Shown in pieces: positions 8,307-17,180 of a DNA stretch of 64,000 nt. Position numbers and translations under genes: made by a program. This DNA is from Vibrio atlanticus (GTDB taxonomy: Bacteria > Pseudomonadota > Gammaproteobacteria > Enterobacterales > Vibrionaceae), in contig NZ_AP025460.1 of assembly GCF_024347315.1 (NCBI RefSeq), forward strand, positions 1,116,001-1,180,000, given 5' to 3'. Each line of letters starts with the position of its first letter. Within the stretch, counting starts at the first letter, position 1. Below the pieces are notes generated by a model that had not been told where the DNA came from, ran no database searches, and saw nothing but the letters and a program-made list of their open reading frames with translations.

Positions 8307-10337
8307 ATGAGTAAACTCTTTGACTTGGTATCGGACTACAGTCCGTCCGGTGACCAGCCGACGGCAATTACCAAATTATTAGATGGACTAGATTCTGGTT
8401 TAGCACATCAAACTCTATTAGGGGTAACGGGCTCAGGTAAAACCTTTACGCTTGCCAATGTCATTTCCCAATCACAAAGACCTGCCATTCTGTTAGCACC
8501 GAATAAGACGTTGGCTGCTCAACTTTATGGTGAGATGAAATCCTTCTTTCCAAATAATGCCGTTGAGTACTTCGTATCTTACTACGATTACTACCAGCCT
8601 GAAGCGTATGTACCAACCACGGATACGTTCATTGAGAAAGATGCGTCGGTGAATGCTCATATCGAGCAGATGAGACTTTCGGCGACCAAGGCCTTATTAG
8701 AGCGAAAAGACGCCATCATTGTGGCTTCTGTATCGGCTATCTATGGTCTTGGTGATCCTAAATCGTATTTGAAAATGATGCTTCACTTGAGTCGTGGTGA
8801 GGTCATGGATCAGCGTGATATTTTGCGCCGTTTGGCGGAGCTACAATATTCAAGAAACGACGTCGCATTTGAACGAGGTCAATTCCGCGTGCGTGGTGAA
8901 GTGATTGATATCTTCCCGGCTGAATCTGACCAAGATGCCGTGCGAATTGAAATGTTCGATGATGAAGTGGATTGCATCAGTATCTTTGACCCACTAACTG
9001 GTGCGGTTAAGCAAAGAGACCTGCCTCGCTTTACGGTTTATCCAAAAACGCACTATGTCACTCCACGAGAGAAAATCCTTGAAGCGATTGAGAAGATTAA
9101 GGATGAGTTGCGTGATAGAGCTCAATATTTAAAAGACAATAATAAGCTTCTAGAAGAACAGCGTATCTCTCAAAGAACTCAGTTTGATATCGAGATGATG
9201 ACCGAGCTTGGCTTCTGTTCTGGTATCGAAAACTATTCACGATACTTGAGTGGCCGTGCTGAAGGGGAAGCGCCTCCGACGTTATTTGATTACTTGCCTG
9301 ATGATGGTCTGTTGATTATCGATGAGTCACACGTGACCGTGCCGCAAATTGGCGCCATGTATAAAGGTGACCGTTCGCGTAAGGAAACTCTAGTTGAGTT
9401 TGGTTTCCGTCTGCCTTCGGCATTGGATAACCGTCCAATGAAGTTTGAAGAATTTGAGTCTATAGCCCCGCAAACGATTTTTGTGTCGGCCACGCCAGGC
9501 AATTACGAAATCGAGAAATCAGATGGTGAGATTGCTGATCAAGTGGTGCGTCCTACTGGTTTGTTAGACCCAATTATCGAAGTAAGGCCTGTCGCGACTC
9601 AGGTTGATGACCTATTGTCTGAAATCAGAATACGTTCAGTGAAAGAAGAGCGTGTACTTGTCACGACGCTAACTAAGCGAATGGCAGAGGACTTAACTGA
9701 ATACCTGAGTGAGCATGGCGTTAAAGTTCGTTACTTGCACTCTGATATCGATACCGTTGAACGCGTAGAAATTATCAGAGACCTACGTTTGGGCGAGTTT
9801 GACGTGTTAGTGGGCATTAACTTACTTCGAGAAGGTTTGGATATGCCGGAAGTATCGCTGGTGGCGATTCTTGATGCTGATAAAGAGGGCTTCTTACGTT
9901 CTGAGCGTTCTTTGATACAGACCATTGGCCGTGCAGCTCGTAATTTGGAAGGTCGAGCAATTCTATATGGTGACTCGATTACTAAGTCAATGAGAAAGGC
10001 GATTGATGAAACCGATCGTCGTCGTGAGAAACAGCAGGCCTATAACGAAGAGCAAGGTATTACGCCGCAAGCGCTTAAACGTAATATCAAAGACATTATG
10101 GAGTTGGGTGATCTAACCAAGTCGAAGCAGCAGCGCCAATCGAAGCAAGTTCCTCTATCTAAGGTGGCAGAGCCTTCTGAAAGTTATGCCGTACTGACTC
10201 CACAACAGCTTGAGAAAGAGATCAGCAAGCTAGAAGCTGCGATGTATCAGCATGCTCAGAATCTAGAATTTGAATTGGCCGCTCAAAAGCGTGATGAAAT
10301 TGAGCAGCTAAGAAAGCAGTTTATTACCAACAGCTAA
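8307..10337 (+). CDS. uvrB: Excinuclease ABC subunit B
   Basis: DNA-damage verification helicase of nucleotide excision repair: it receives damaged DNA from UvrA and recruits UvrC. The 676-residue length matches E. coli (673). Visible are Walker A GVTGSGKT (about 39-46), the beta-hairpin region with [12 protein letters not shown] (about 92-103), the DEAD-like DESH box (about 339), helicase motifs V and VI ([18 protein letters not shown]) and a C-terminal UVR domain (about 630-670) that binds UvrC. The start follows a weak purine stretch and the LexA-like box. It is monocistronic; the converging RNA gene qrr1 lies 60 bases beyond its stop. Confidence 0.98.
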   Translation: MSKLFDLVSDYSPSGDQPTAITKLLDGLDSGLAHQTLLGVTGSGKTFTLANVISQSQRPAILLAPNKTLAAQLYGEMKSFFPNNAVEYFVSYYDYYQPEAYVPTTDTFIEKDASVNAHIEQMRLSATKALLERKDAIIVASVSAIYGLGDPKSYLKMMLHLSRGEVMDQRDILRRLAELQYSRNDVAFERGQFRVRGEVIDIFPAESDQDAVRIEMFDDEVDCISIFDPLTGAVKQRDLPRFTVYPKTHYVTPREKILEAIEKIKDELRDRAQYLKDNNKLLEEQRISQRTQFDIEMMTELGFCSGIENYSRYLSGRAEGEAPPTLFDYLPDDGLLIIDESHVTVPQIGAMYKGDRSRKETLVEFGFRLPSALDNRPMKFEEFESIAPQTIFVSATPGNYEIEKSDGEIADQVVRPTGLLDPIIEVRPVATQVDDLLSEIRIRSVKEERVLVTTLTKRMAEDLTEYLSEHGVKVRYLHSDIDTVERVEIIRDLRLGEFDVLVGINLLREGLDMPEVSLVAILDADKEGFLRSERSLIQTIGRAARNLEGRAILYGDSITKSMRKAIDETDRRREKQQAYNEEQGITPQALKRNIKDIMELGDLTKSKQQRQSKQVPLSKVAEPSESYAVLTPQQLEKEISKLEAAMYQHAQNLEFELAAQKRDEIEQLRKQFITNS

Positions 10338-10396
10338 TCTCACTTTCCATTCGAAGAATTGTTCCCCTCAATACAAGAATTGAGAGTGTTTCAGGC

Positions 10397-10488
10397 AAAA
10401 AACAGCCAGTAGTAAATGTTCTACTGGCTTACGTTTGTGAACACTCTGTCCACTAACAACGTCAGTTGGCTAGGTGACCCGAAGGTCA
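10397..10488 (-). ncRNA. qrr1: Qrr-family quorum-sensing small RNA (Qrr1 position)
   Basis: Minus-strand RNA of about 92 bases. It begins with hairpin TGACC TTCG GGTCA, continues with the Qrr core CCTAGCCAACTGACGTTGTT that base-pairs with luxR/hapR-type and other mRNAs with Hfq, and ends with a terminator hairpin (GCCAGTAG with CTACTGGC, 10405-10428) and a run of six Ts. A perfect sigma-54 promoter lies at the right distance. Its place, divergent from luxO, is that of qrr1 in V. cholerae and V. harveyi. The exact ends are inferred from the promoter and terminator. Confidence 0.93.
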
Positions 10489-10498
10489 GTTAGATAAC

Positions 10499-10514
10499 TG
10501 CATCGTTCGTGCCA
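10499..10514 (-). promoter_or_regulatory. Sigma-54 promoter of qrr1
   Basis: On the minus strand TGGCACGAACGATGCA carries GG and GC separated by exactly 10 bases (-24/-12), matching the RpoN consensus. The GC centre is 12 bases upstream of base 10488, where the RNA's first hairpin begins. LuxO, encoded next door, is the expected sigma-54 activator. Confidence 0.9.
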
Positions 10515-10577
10515 TATAGATAACACATTGATTGTTTGAAGCAAGCAAACGAACACAGTATAAATAGTGCGGTTAAT

Positions 10578-10590
10578 TTGCATAATGCAA
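10578..10590. promoter_or_regulatory. LuxO binding site between qrr1 and luxO
   Basis: Perfect palindrome TTGCA TAA TGCAA, matching the LuxO operator form TTGCA-N3-TGCAA. It is about 95 bases upstream of the qrr1 start, as expected for an enhancer site, and 48 bases upstream of luxO, next to a TATAAT at 10604-10609. It could therefore also serve luxO autorepression, as described in V. harveyi. A half-site (AATGCAA) lies at 10614-10620. Confidence 0.8.
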
Positions 10591-10638
10591 AGCGGAATGC
10601 GATTATAATAAGAAATGCAAATTATAAATGGCTAGGAT

Positions 10639-12027
10639 ATGCAATCAAAAACGTTAGATAACAAATCGAAGTATTTGTTAATGGTAGAAGATACCGCGTC
10701 GGTAGCAGCGTTATATCGATCGTATCTTACACCGCTCGAAATTGATATTAACATTGTTGGTACTGGCCGCGATGCAATCGAGAGTTTGAACCATCGAATC
10801 CCAGACCTCATTTTATTAGATCTACGCCTGCCCGATATGACGGGTATGGATGTACTGTTTGCTGTAAAACAAAAATATCCGGAAGTTCCCGTTATTTTCA
10901 TGACTGCTCACGGCTCTATTGATACCGCAGTAGAAGCCATGCGACATGGCTCCCAAGATTTCCTTATCAAGCCGTGTGAAGCCGACCGACTTCGTATTAC
11001 GGTGAACAACGCGATCCGCAAAGCCACTAAACTTAAAAATAGCTCGGAACATCCAGGAAATCAGAACTATCAAGGCTTTATTGGCAGTAGTCAAACCATG
11101 CAGCAGGTTTACCGAACGATCGATTCTGCCGCATCGAGCAAAGCCAGTATTTTCATCACAGGTGAAAGTGGTACCGGTAAAGAGGTATGTGCTGAAGCCA
11201 TTCACGCTGCGAGTAAGCGTGGCGATAAGCCATTTATCGCAATTAACTGTGCAGCGATTCCTAAAGATTTGATTGAGAGTGAATTGTTTGGTCACGTTAA
11301 AGGGGCCTTTACTGGAGCGGCAACGGATCGACAAGGCGCAGCTGAACTTGCAGATGGTGGAACCCTGTTCCTCGATGAATTGTGCGAAATGGACTTAGAG
11401 CTGCAAACTAAGCTACTCCGCTTCATTCAAACTGGTACCTTTCAAAAAGTCGGCTCTTCGAAGATGAAGAGTGTGGATGTTCGTTTCGTATGTGCAACGA
11501 ACCGCGACCCTTGGAAGGAAGTTCAAGAAGGTCGCTTTAGAGAAGATTTATACTACCGTTTATATGTGATTCCACTGCATTTGCCGCCATTGCGTGAGCG
11601 TGGTGAAGATGTCATCGAAATTGCATATTCATTGCTGGGTTATATGTCTGTCGAAGAAGGCAAGGCGTTCGTACGTTTTGCTGAAGAAGTACTCGATCGC
11701 TTTAATCAATATGAGTGGCCGGGGAACGTTCGTCAGTTACAAAATGTGTTGCGAAATGTAGTGGTACTGAATAATGGTAAAGAGATTACTCTCAATATGC
11801 TTCCACCGCCATTGAACCAACCAATTGAAAACAGTCTCCGTTTAAAAGAGAAGCAGAACGAAGACATCACGGTAAAAGATATTTTCCCATTGTGGATCAC
11901 TGAGAAAACGGCTATCGAACAGGCCATCAAAGCGTGTGACGGCAACATTCCCCGTGCGGCAGGTTTCTTGGATGTCAGTCCATCGACGATATACCGAAAA
12001 TTGCAAACATGGAATGCGAAGCAGTAA
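10639..12027 (+). CDS. luxO: Quorum-sensing sigma-54 response regulator LuxO
   Basis: Central regulator of Vibrio quorum sensing: when phosphorylated at low cell density it activates qrr transcription with RpoN. An N-terminal receiver has Asp61 in LLDLRLPDM as the phosphorylation site, followed by an AAA+ domain with Walker A GESGTGKE (175-182) and the sigma-54 contact loop GAFTGA (222-227), and a C-terminal Fis-type helix-turn-helix (about 437-460, [17 protein letters not shown]). The 462 residues align throughout with V. harveyi LuxO. luxU follows after 24 bases; qrr1 is divergent. No substitutions are seen in the key motifs, so it is probably functional. Confidence 0.98.
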   Translation: MQSKTLDNKSKYLLMVEDTASVAALYRSYLTPLEIDINIVGTGRDAIESLNHRIPDLILLDLRLPDMTGMDVLFAVKQKYPEVPVIFMTAHGSIDTAVEAMRHGSQDFLIKPCEADRLRITVNNAIRKATKLKNSSEHPGNQNYQGFIGSSQTMQQVYRTIDSAASSKASIFITGESGTGKEVCAEAIHAASKRGDKPFIAINCAAIPKDLIESELFGHVKGAFTGAATDRQGAAELADGGTLFLDELCEMDLELQTKLLRFIQTGTFQKVGSSKMKSVDVRFVCATNRDPWKEVQEGRFREDLYYRLYVIPLHLPPLRERGEDVIEIAYSLLGYMSVEEGKAFVRFAEEVLDRFNQYEWPGNVRQLQNVLRNVVVLNNGKEITLNMLPPPLNQPIENSLRLKEKQNEDITVKDIFPLWITEKTAIEQAIKACDGNIPRAAGFLDVSPSTIYRKLQTWNAKQ

Positions 12028-12051
12028 TCACCAAATAATAAGAAAAGAGCA

Positions 12052-12396
12052 ATGATGATAATATTAAATCAGCAAAAAGTTGATGAGCTTGCCGGTGAAA
12101 TAGGGCAAGAGAATGTCCCAGTGTTACTGGAAATATTTTTAGGTGAACTGAAGGGATACTACGAACATTTAGAGCTAAATAAAGAGTCAGACACATCTAA
12201 GTATTTAGCGGATATTAGCCATGCACTTAAGAGTAGTGCTGCGAGCTTTGGTGCGGACTCTTTGTGTAGTTTCGCGATTAGCCTAGATGCAAAAGTGAAA
12301 CAAGCGCTGCCAATGACAGAGGTCGACTTTCAAGGTATGCAGGATGTTTTATTATCCACCTACCAAGAGTACCAGCAGTTAATGACAGAGCTTTAA
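12052..12396 (+). CDS. luxU: Phosphorelay protein LuxU (HPt)
   Basis: Histidine phosphotransfer protein that relays phosphate between the membrane quorum-sensing kinases and LuxO. The 114-residue four-helix HPt domain has its phosphorylated histidine at 57 in [13 protein letters not shown] (His58 in V. harveyi). Two adjacent ATG codons begin the frame; the first is taken. It is cotranscribed with luxO and closed by a strong terminator 45 bases after the stop. The sensor kinases are not in this window. Confidence 0.95.
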   Translation: MMIILNQQKVDELAGEIGQENVPVLLEIFLGELKGYYEHLELNKESDTSKYLADISHALKSSAASFGADSLCSFAISLDAKVKQALPMTEVDFQGMQDVLLSTYQEYQQLMTEL

Positions 12397-12438
12397 CGCG
12401 GTCAATTATCACTTAAGTGGTAAGTCATCAATGAACTT

Positions 12439-12463
12439 AAAAAGGAGCATCGTGCTCCTTTTT
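12439..12463. terminator. Bidirectional terminator between luxU and the yvcK-family gene
   Basis: Perfect 11-bp stem (AAAAAGGAGCA with TGCTCCTTTTT, three-base loop). It has T-runs on both strands and separates convergent genes. Confidence 0.9.
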
Positions 12464-12491
12464 GTTTGGTAAATAGATTCAGAAAACCGAG

Positions 12492-13379
12492 TTAAATCAA
12501 CTGATCCCTAATTGCTTGTTGGAGTTTTACGCGGTCGTGTCTCCAATCTCTATTTGGAGAGGCAAGGTCAGTCGTCACGCAATTCCATAGCCCTTCAAGT
12601 TCCGGATGGGGCGCGTTACCCAATACAATGTCGATCTTTCTTGTCTTGCAGGTACGTTCACACCACTCCAATTGCTCTTGTAGCGTCATTTTCCCTGCAG
12701 GTCCATGCTCTGGCGACAGGTTTTCAACGAAGATAACCTTGGCTTTAGTATTATCTGCGATCGCTTTACCAATCTCTGGTAGTAGAAGGGGGGGCATAAC
12801 ACTGGTTAGAAAACTTCCCGGACCAAGCACGATACAGTCTGCTTGTTCGACAGCTGCAACGGCTTCTCTGGTCGCAGGCACTTCTGGAGACAAGTCCATC
12901 ATGCGCAGTTTTTCTGTCATGTCGTCAACGTTGGTTTCGCCCGTAACCCAACGGCCGTCCATTGACAAAGCAGTGAGATCGGAAGGATGTTCCGTCATTG
13001 GTACAATATTCACATCGACCTTTAACATGTTTCTGATCAGGTTGATGGCTTCCAATGGGCGAACAGAAAGGTTGTCTAGTGCAGTCAGCATTAGGTTACC
13101 GAGGTTGTGACCATCGAGTTCACCTTGACCGCGAAAGCGGTATTCGAACATCATCGAACTGATCGAAGGCTCGGTGATTAGTTGGTTGATACAGTTACGA
13201 GTATCTCCCCAAGCGATGCCACCTTGGCAATCTCGAATACGCCCGGTTGATCCACCGTTATCTGTGGTTGCAACAATGCCTGTCGCGTTGCTACCAAAGT
13301 CTTTTAATGCTGCAAGCATACGGCCTAAGCCGTGACCACCACCAATTGCGACCACTTTCTTTGAAGAGTAAATATTCAT
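12492..13379 (-). CDS. YvcK/CofD-family protein (gluconeogenesis factor type)
   Basis: Belongs to the family of Bacillus YvcK and E. coli YbhK, Rossmann-like proteins related to CofD and required in Bacillus for growth on gluconeogenic carbon sources; the biochemical activity in proteobacteria is not settled. The N-terminus has the nucleotide-binding glycine-rich GGGHGLGRML (about 13-22) and TTDNGGSTGRIR (about 38-49); HNLGNLML (about 90) and GPGSFLTSV (about 186) are family signatures. It lies between luxU and moaA; the order uvrB-luxO-luxU-yvcK-moaA is one I recognise from vibrios. Length 295 fits. Confidence 0.88.
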   Translation of the reverse strand: MNIYSSKKVVAIGGGHGLGRMLAALKDFGSNATGIVATTDNGGSTGRIRDCQGGIAWGDTRNCINQLITEPSISSMMFEYRFRGQGELDGHNLGNLMLTALDNLSVRPLEAINLIRNMLKVDVNIVPMTEHPSDLTALSMDGRWVTGETNVDDMTEKLRMMDLSPEVPATREAVAAVEQADCIVLGPGSFLTSVMPPLLLPEIGKAIADNTKAKVIFVENLSPEHGPAGKMTLQEQLEWCERTCKTRKIDIVLGNAPHPELEGLWNCVTTDLASPNRDWRHDRVKLQQAIRDQLI

Positions 13380-13569
13380 TTTTTGTTCTTGTTAGATTAT
13401 TACCAACTATAATTTAGGTTAAATGCTTCTCGTCAGATACTCAACAAGAGTTATTTTGAGGGTTTGATACGTTTTTTTTGCCGATGTGACTCGTTTTTTG
13501 TCATCAAAGCTAGATTCACGTACAAATATTAAGTATTTTATTACTCAGCTACTGCGCGTGTGAATATAA

Positions 13570-13714
13570 AGCGCAGTTGCCATAACTCCGAGCTCTCGCA
13601 TGCTAAGTCGCACAGTGGTATTTGCTGTACCGATACGCATCAAGAGCCAGTGACATGTTGTCACAAGGGCTTAATTGGAAATGATTATGCCTCCCGTGTT
13701 TGGAAAGGTGTTCC
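13570..13714 (+). promoter_or_regulatory. Probable molybdenum-cofactor (Moco) riboswitch-type leader of moaA
   Basis: The 145 bases before moaA have blocks I associate with the Moco RNA motif: CTCCGAGC, GTCGCACAGTGGTA, a hairpin GTGACA TGT TGTCAC (13650-13664) enclosed by GAGCC and GGGCT, and GGAAATGATTATGCCTCCC just before the ribosome-binding site. In E. coli this RNA senses Moco and controls moaABCDE. The assignment is from remembered motif and context; a covariance search would settle it. Confidence 0.7.
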
Positions 13715-14704
13715 GTGGCGCAACAATTCGAAGATAGATTCCATCGCAAGTTTTATTACTTGCGCTTGTCGGTTACAGACGTCTGTAACTTTAAATGTAC
13801 TTACTGCTTGCCAGATGGTTATAAACCGTCAGGGCAAAAAAACTCGTCTTTTTTAAGTGTTCCTGAGATCAAACGCGTTGTTAAAGCGTTTGCTGATTGT
13901 GGTACCTCAAAGATCCGCATTACTGGCGGAGAGCCGAGTCTGCGTAAAGACTTTCCTGAAATCATACATACCGTTGCTTCTACTCCAGGCATCGAAAAAG
14001 TAGCCACCACAACGAATGGCTACCGCATGGAGAAACAAGTAGGGCAATGGCGTGATGCTGGTTTAACCCATATAAACGTGAGCGTGGATAGCTTAGATTC
14101 GCGCATGTTCCATCAGATCACTGGTGAGAATAAGTTTACTGAGGTTATGCGAGGTATTGATAAAGCGTTTGAGGTTGGCTTTGAACAAGTCAAAGTCAAC
14201 GTTGTATTAATGAAAGACCTCAACAGTCAGGAATTACCAGCCTTCCTTAATTGGATCAAAGACAAACCTATTCAATTACGTTTTATCGAGCTGATGAAAA
14301 CCGGCGAGATGGACGAGTTGTTCGATAAACACCATGTGTCCGGCGTTGCGATTCGCAACCAGCTTATTGCTAATGGTTGGCTGTTAAAAGTCAAAGCCGT
14401 TAATGATGGCCCTGCGCAAGTGTTTGTCCACCCAGACTACCAGGGTGAAATCGGTTTGATCATGCCTTACGAGAAAGACTTTTGTGAGAGTTGTAACCGA
14501 CTGCGTGTTTCTGCGACCGGTAAACTTCACTTATGTCTGTTTGGCGACCATGGTGTTGAACTGAGAGATCTGATTCAAGAAGATCAACAAGAGCAAGAGC
14601 TCATTGATCGAATTCAGGCTCAGCTTCAAACCAAGTCCGTTAGTCACTTCTTACATGATGGCAACAGCGGCATGACTCCAAATTTGGCGTCAATCGGCGG
14701 TTAA
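13715..14704 (+). CDS. moaA: GTP 3',8-cyclase, molybdopterin step 1
   Basis: Radical-SAM enzyme that converts GTP to 3',8-cyclo-GTP, the first step of molybdenum cofactor synthesis. The SAM cluster motif CNFKCTYC is near residue 25, and the second C-terminal cluster is formed by cysteines in [11 protein letters not shown] and HLCLFG. It ends in GG as the family does. I place the start at the GTG at 13715, because the product is then 329 residues like E. coli MoaA and begins close to its N-terminus; AAAGG lies 6-10 bases upstream. An in-frame TTG at 13700 is a weaker alternative. Confidence 0.96.
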   Translation: MAQQFEDRFHRKFYYLRLSVTDVCNFKCTYCLPDGYKPSGQKNSSFLSVPEIKRVVKAFADCGTSKIRITGGEPSLRKDFPEIIHTVASTPGIEKVATTTNGYRMEKQVGQWRDAGLTHINVSVDSLDSRMFHQITGENKFTEVMRGIDKAFEVGFEQVKVNVVLMKDLNSQELPAFLNWIKDKPIQLRFIELMKTGEMDELFDKHHVSGVAIRNQLIANGWLLKVKAVNDGPAQVFVHPDYQGEIGLIMPYEKDFCESCNRLRVSATGKLHLCLFGDHGVELRDLIQEDQQEQELIDRIQAQLQTKSVSHFLHDGNSGMTPNLASIGG

Positions 14705-14794
14705 CCCGCTATATACTCTAAAGCATTTTATCGCTCAACTTCTTTAAGCTGGGCGAATAAGTCTAATAATTGAAAAATTTATATAGGTGAACAA

Positions 14795-15307
14795 ATGGGT
14801 CACGCAGAAAGCAAATTCCAAGCAGCAAACATCGCAGTACTAACGGTTTCAGATACTCGTACAGAAGAAAACGATACGTCAGGCGGCTACCTAGCAGAGC
14901 ATGCTAAAGAAGCGGGTCACAACGTGGTTGATAAGCAAATCGTTATTGACGACATGTACAAGATCCGTGCGATCGTATCTCAGTGGATTGCTGATGACAG
15001 CGTCCAAGCGATCATGATCACTGGTGGTACGGGTTTCACTTCTCGTGACAGCACCCCAGAAGCACTTAAGCCATTGTTCGACAAAGAAGTAGAAGGCTTT
15101 GGTGAGCTATTCCGCCAAGTGTCTTACGAAGAGATCGGTACGTCGACGATTCAATCGCGTGCAATCGCGGGTTTTGCTAACCACACGGTTATCTTTGCGA
15201 TGCCAGGTTCTACAGGTGCGTGCCGTACAGGTTGGACTAAGATCATCAAACAACAGATGGATGCTAGCCACCGTCCTTGTAACTTCATGCCACATCTTTC
15301 TGTATAA
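14795..15307 (+). CDS. moaB: Molybdenum cofactor biosynthesis protein B
   Basis: MoaB/Mog-fold protein of 170 residues whose homologues adenylate molybdopterin or bind it; its exact role in gammaproteobacteria is unclear. The conserved MITGGTGFTSRDSTPEAL motif (about 68-85) and the PGSTGACRTGW loop (about 139-149) are present. Second gene of moaABCDE, with a clear AGGTG ribosome-binding site before the ATG. Confidence 0.95.
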   Translation: MGHAESKFQAANIAVLTVSDTRTEENDTSGGYLAEHAKEAGHNVVDKQIVIDDMYKIRAIVSQWIADDSVQAIMITGGTGFTSRDSTPEALKPLFDKEVEGFGELFRQVSYEEIGTSTIQSRAIAGFANHTVIFAMPGSTGACRTGWTKIIKQQMDASHRPCNFMPHLSV

Positions 15308-15319
15308 GGTGGTTTGAGC

Positions 15320-15799
15320 ATGAGCCAATTTACCCACATTAACGCGTCTGGTGAAGCGAACATGGTCGATGTGTCGGCTAAAGCGGAAACTGTACGCGAA
15401 GCGAGAGCGGAAGCTTTCGTTCAAATGTCAGCAGAAACGCTAGAACTGATTGTTTCTGGTAGCCACCATAAGGGTGATGTTTTTGCGACGGCACGTATTG
15501 CTGGCATCCAAGCGGCTAAGAAAACGTGGGACTTGATTCCACTGTGTCACCCTCTACTACTAACTAAAGTCGAAGTGCAGCTAGAAGCTATCGAGTCTGA
15601 AAACAAGGTTCGCATTGAATCTGTTTGTAAACTTGCGGGTAAGACGGGCGTTGAGATGGAAGCGCTTACGGCTGCTTCCGTTGCTGCGCTAACGATTTAC
15701 GATATGTGTAAAGCTGTTCAAAAAGACATTGTTATCGAAAATGTACGCCTGTTAGAGAAGACGGGTGGTAAATCTGGTCACTTCAAGGTGGAATCATGA
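15320..15799 (+). CDS. moaC: Cyclic pyranopterin monophosphate synthase
   Basis: Acts after MoaA to form cyclic pyranopterin monophosphate. The 159 residues align end to end with E. coli MoaC (161): [19 protein letters not shown] near the N-terminus, [20 protein letters not shown], the LIPLCHPL motif and [13 protein letters not shown] are all intact. The ATG at 15320 is preferred over a TTG two codons upstream because AAGGTGG precedes it at normal spacing. The stop overlaps the moaD start (ATGA). Confidence 0.97.
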   Translation: MSQFTHINASGEANMVDVSAKAETVREARAEAFVQMSAETLELIVSGSHHKGDVFATARIAGIQAAKKTWDLIPLCHPLLLTKVEVQLEAIESENKVRIESVCKLAGKTGVEMEALTAASVAALTIYDMCKAVQKDIVIENVRLLEKTGGKSGHFKVES

Positions 15800-16041
15800 T
15801 TACTGTACTGTTCTTTGCTCAAACTCGTGAACTTGTCGGTGTCGATAGCCTAGAAGTCGATGTACAATTCAATACTATTGAAGCGATTCGCAGCCACCTT
15901 GTAACACAAGAAGGCAAATGGGATATCGCATTGGAAGAGGGCAAACTTCTGGCTGCACTTAACCAATCAATCGTACCTTTGACAACTGAAGTGAAAGACG
16001 GCGATGAAGTGGCTTTCTTCCCACCGGTTACTGGAGGTTAG
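15796..16041 (+). CDS. moaD: Molybdopterin synthase small (sulphur carrier) subunit
   Basis: Ubiquitin-like sulphur carrier of 81 residues ending in the required GG, which is thiocarboxylated and inserted into MoaE. The start overlaps moaC by four bases (ATGA), so the subunits are translationally coupled. The FFPPVTGG tail is typical. Confidence 0.96.
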   Translation: MITVLFFAQTRELVGVDSLEVDVQFNTIEAIRSHLVTQEGKWDIALEEGKLLAALNQSIVPLTTEVKDGDEVAFFPPVTGG

Positions 16042-16043
16042 CC

Positions 16044-16517
16044 ATGAACGACTCTCGAGTTATTGATCCAAGAGTACTAGTTACTGCAGAAGATTTTTCT
16101 GTGGGTGACGAATACGATTATCTAGCTCAAGGCACAGCTGCAGGAGCGGTAGTGACGTTTGTTGGTAAAGTTCGCGACATGAACCTTGGCGACAACGTGA
16201 TTGGTTTGTCTCTAGAGCACTATCCGGGTATGACAGAGAAGTCGCTGAGCGAGATCTGTGATCAAGCTGAAGCGCGCTGGCCTATTCAGAAGATGCGAGT
16301 GATTCACCGCGTTGGTGACCTAGATATCGGTGACCAGATTGTTTACGTTGGTGTATCCAGTGCACATCGTGGCGCTGCCTTCGAAGCGTGTGAGTTTGTT
16401 ATGGATTTTCTGAAAACCAAAGCGCCGTTTTGGAAAAAAGAACGTACTACTGAGGCGACTCGTTGGGTTGACTCTCGAGACTCTGATACCAAAGCAGCGG
16501 AGCGTTGGGAGAAATAA
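16044..16517 (+). CDS. moaE: Molybdopterin synthase large (catalytic) subunit
   Basis: Forms the heterotetramer with MoaD that converts cyclic pyranopterin monophosphate to molybdopterin. The 157-residue protein has GAVVTFVGKVRD (about 33-44), HRVGDLDIGDQIVYVGVSSAHRG-type residues around 98-118, and the active-site lysine segment FLKTKAPFWKKE (about 129-140). Last gene of the operon, with a terminator about 70 bases downstream. Confidence 0.97.
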   Translation: MNDSRVIDPRVLVTAEDFSVGDEYDYLAQGTAAGAVVTFVGKVRDMNLGDNVIGLSLEHYPGMTEKSLSEICDQAEARWPIQKMRVIHRVGDLDIGDQIVYVGVSSAHRGAAFEACEFVMDFLKTKAPFWKKERTTEATRWVDSRDSDTKAAERWEK

Positions 16518-16585
16518 TCCACTCCCTAGCGTGTTTCGCTCTTAACGTGAAAGTGTATTTCAGGTTGGGACGTAGATAGTAAGAA

Positions 16586-16612
16586 AGCCGACGTTTGACG
16601 TCGGTTTTTTTG
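16586..16612 (+). terminator. Terminator of moaABCDE
   Basis: Stem GCCGACGT / ACGTCGGT with a three-base loop followed by a run of T. Confidence 0.88.
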
Positions 16613-17180
16613 TGCGTGCTACAAAGTGATTTATAAATAAAAGGTTCTTTAATAAATGGTTAAGCAGTCAAGTTGCATATGAATTCAACGCGTGATTTAG
16701 TCTGTCTTGGTGCATTTCCAAATCTGTTTTGGTGCAGTGCTTTATGCTGTTTTGTATAAAGTGATAATCCTCACAAATAGTGGAGTCTATTTAGGGGATA
16801 TGTGATGTGCAATTAGATTTCATGTGGCATTAATGTTAATTTGCCGACAGTGTTCTAGCATAAGATGCTAAATAAAAGTATCAATTCAGATACATCAACA
16901 CTAAAGGCTGTTTTTTAATTAATTCCTATGTGTAATTAACTATTCATTAGGTTTTTATTAGAGATTTACACTGTGACCTTGAGTAATTCGGAGAATTATC
17001 CGATTTTTTGCGACTTGTTTATGGCAAATTAGTTCAATGGTTGATAGTGTGTGCCTCAATCTTTGTAAGGTTTTAGATTTTTATGCTTAAATTTTGAGCT
17101 AAATAAATCTAAATCACTGCCGTTCAGTGAACTTAGCAAAGAAGTCATGGATGCAATACGTAAAACTTGGAGTTTATTAA
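16613..17180 (+). other. Long regulatory region upstream of oppA
   Basis: About 570 bases without a gene. A 14-base near-perfect direct repeat TCTGT(C/T)TTGGTGCA occurs at 16701-16714 and 16723-16736, two helical turns apart. A small hairpin TAGCAT AAG ATGCTA lies at about 16858-16872, followed by GTATC / GATAC. The ribosome-binding site (TTGGAG) is just before the ATG. The length suggests a long leader or several promoters. Confidence 0.45.
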
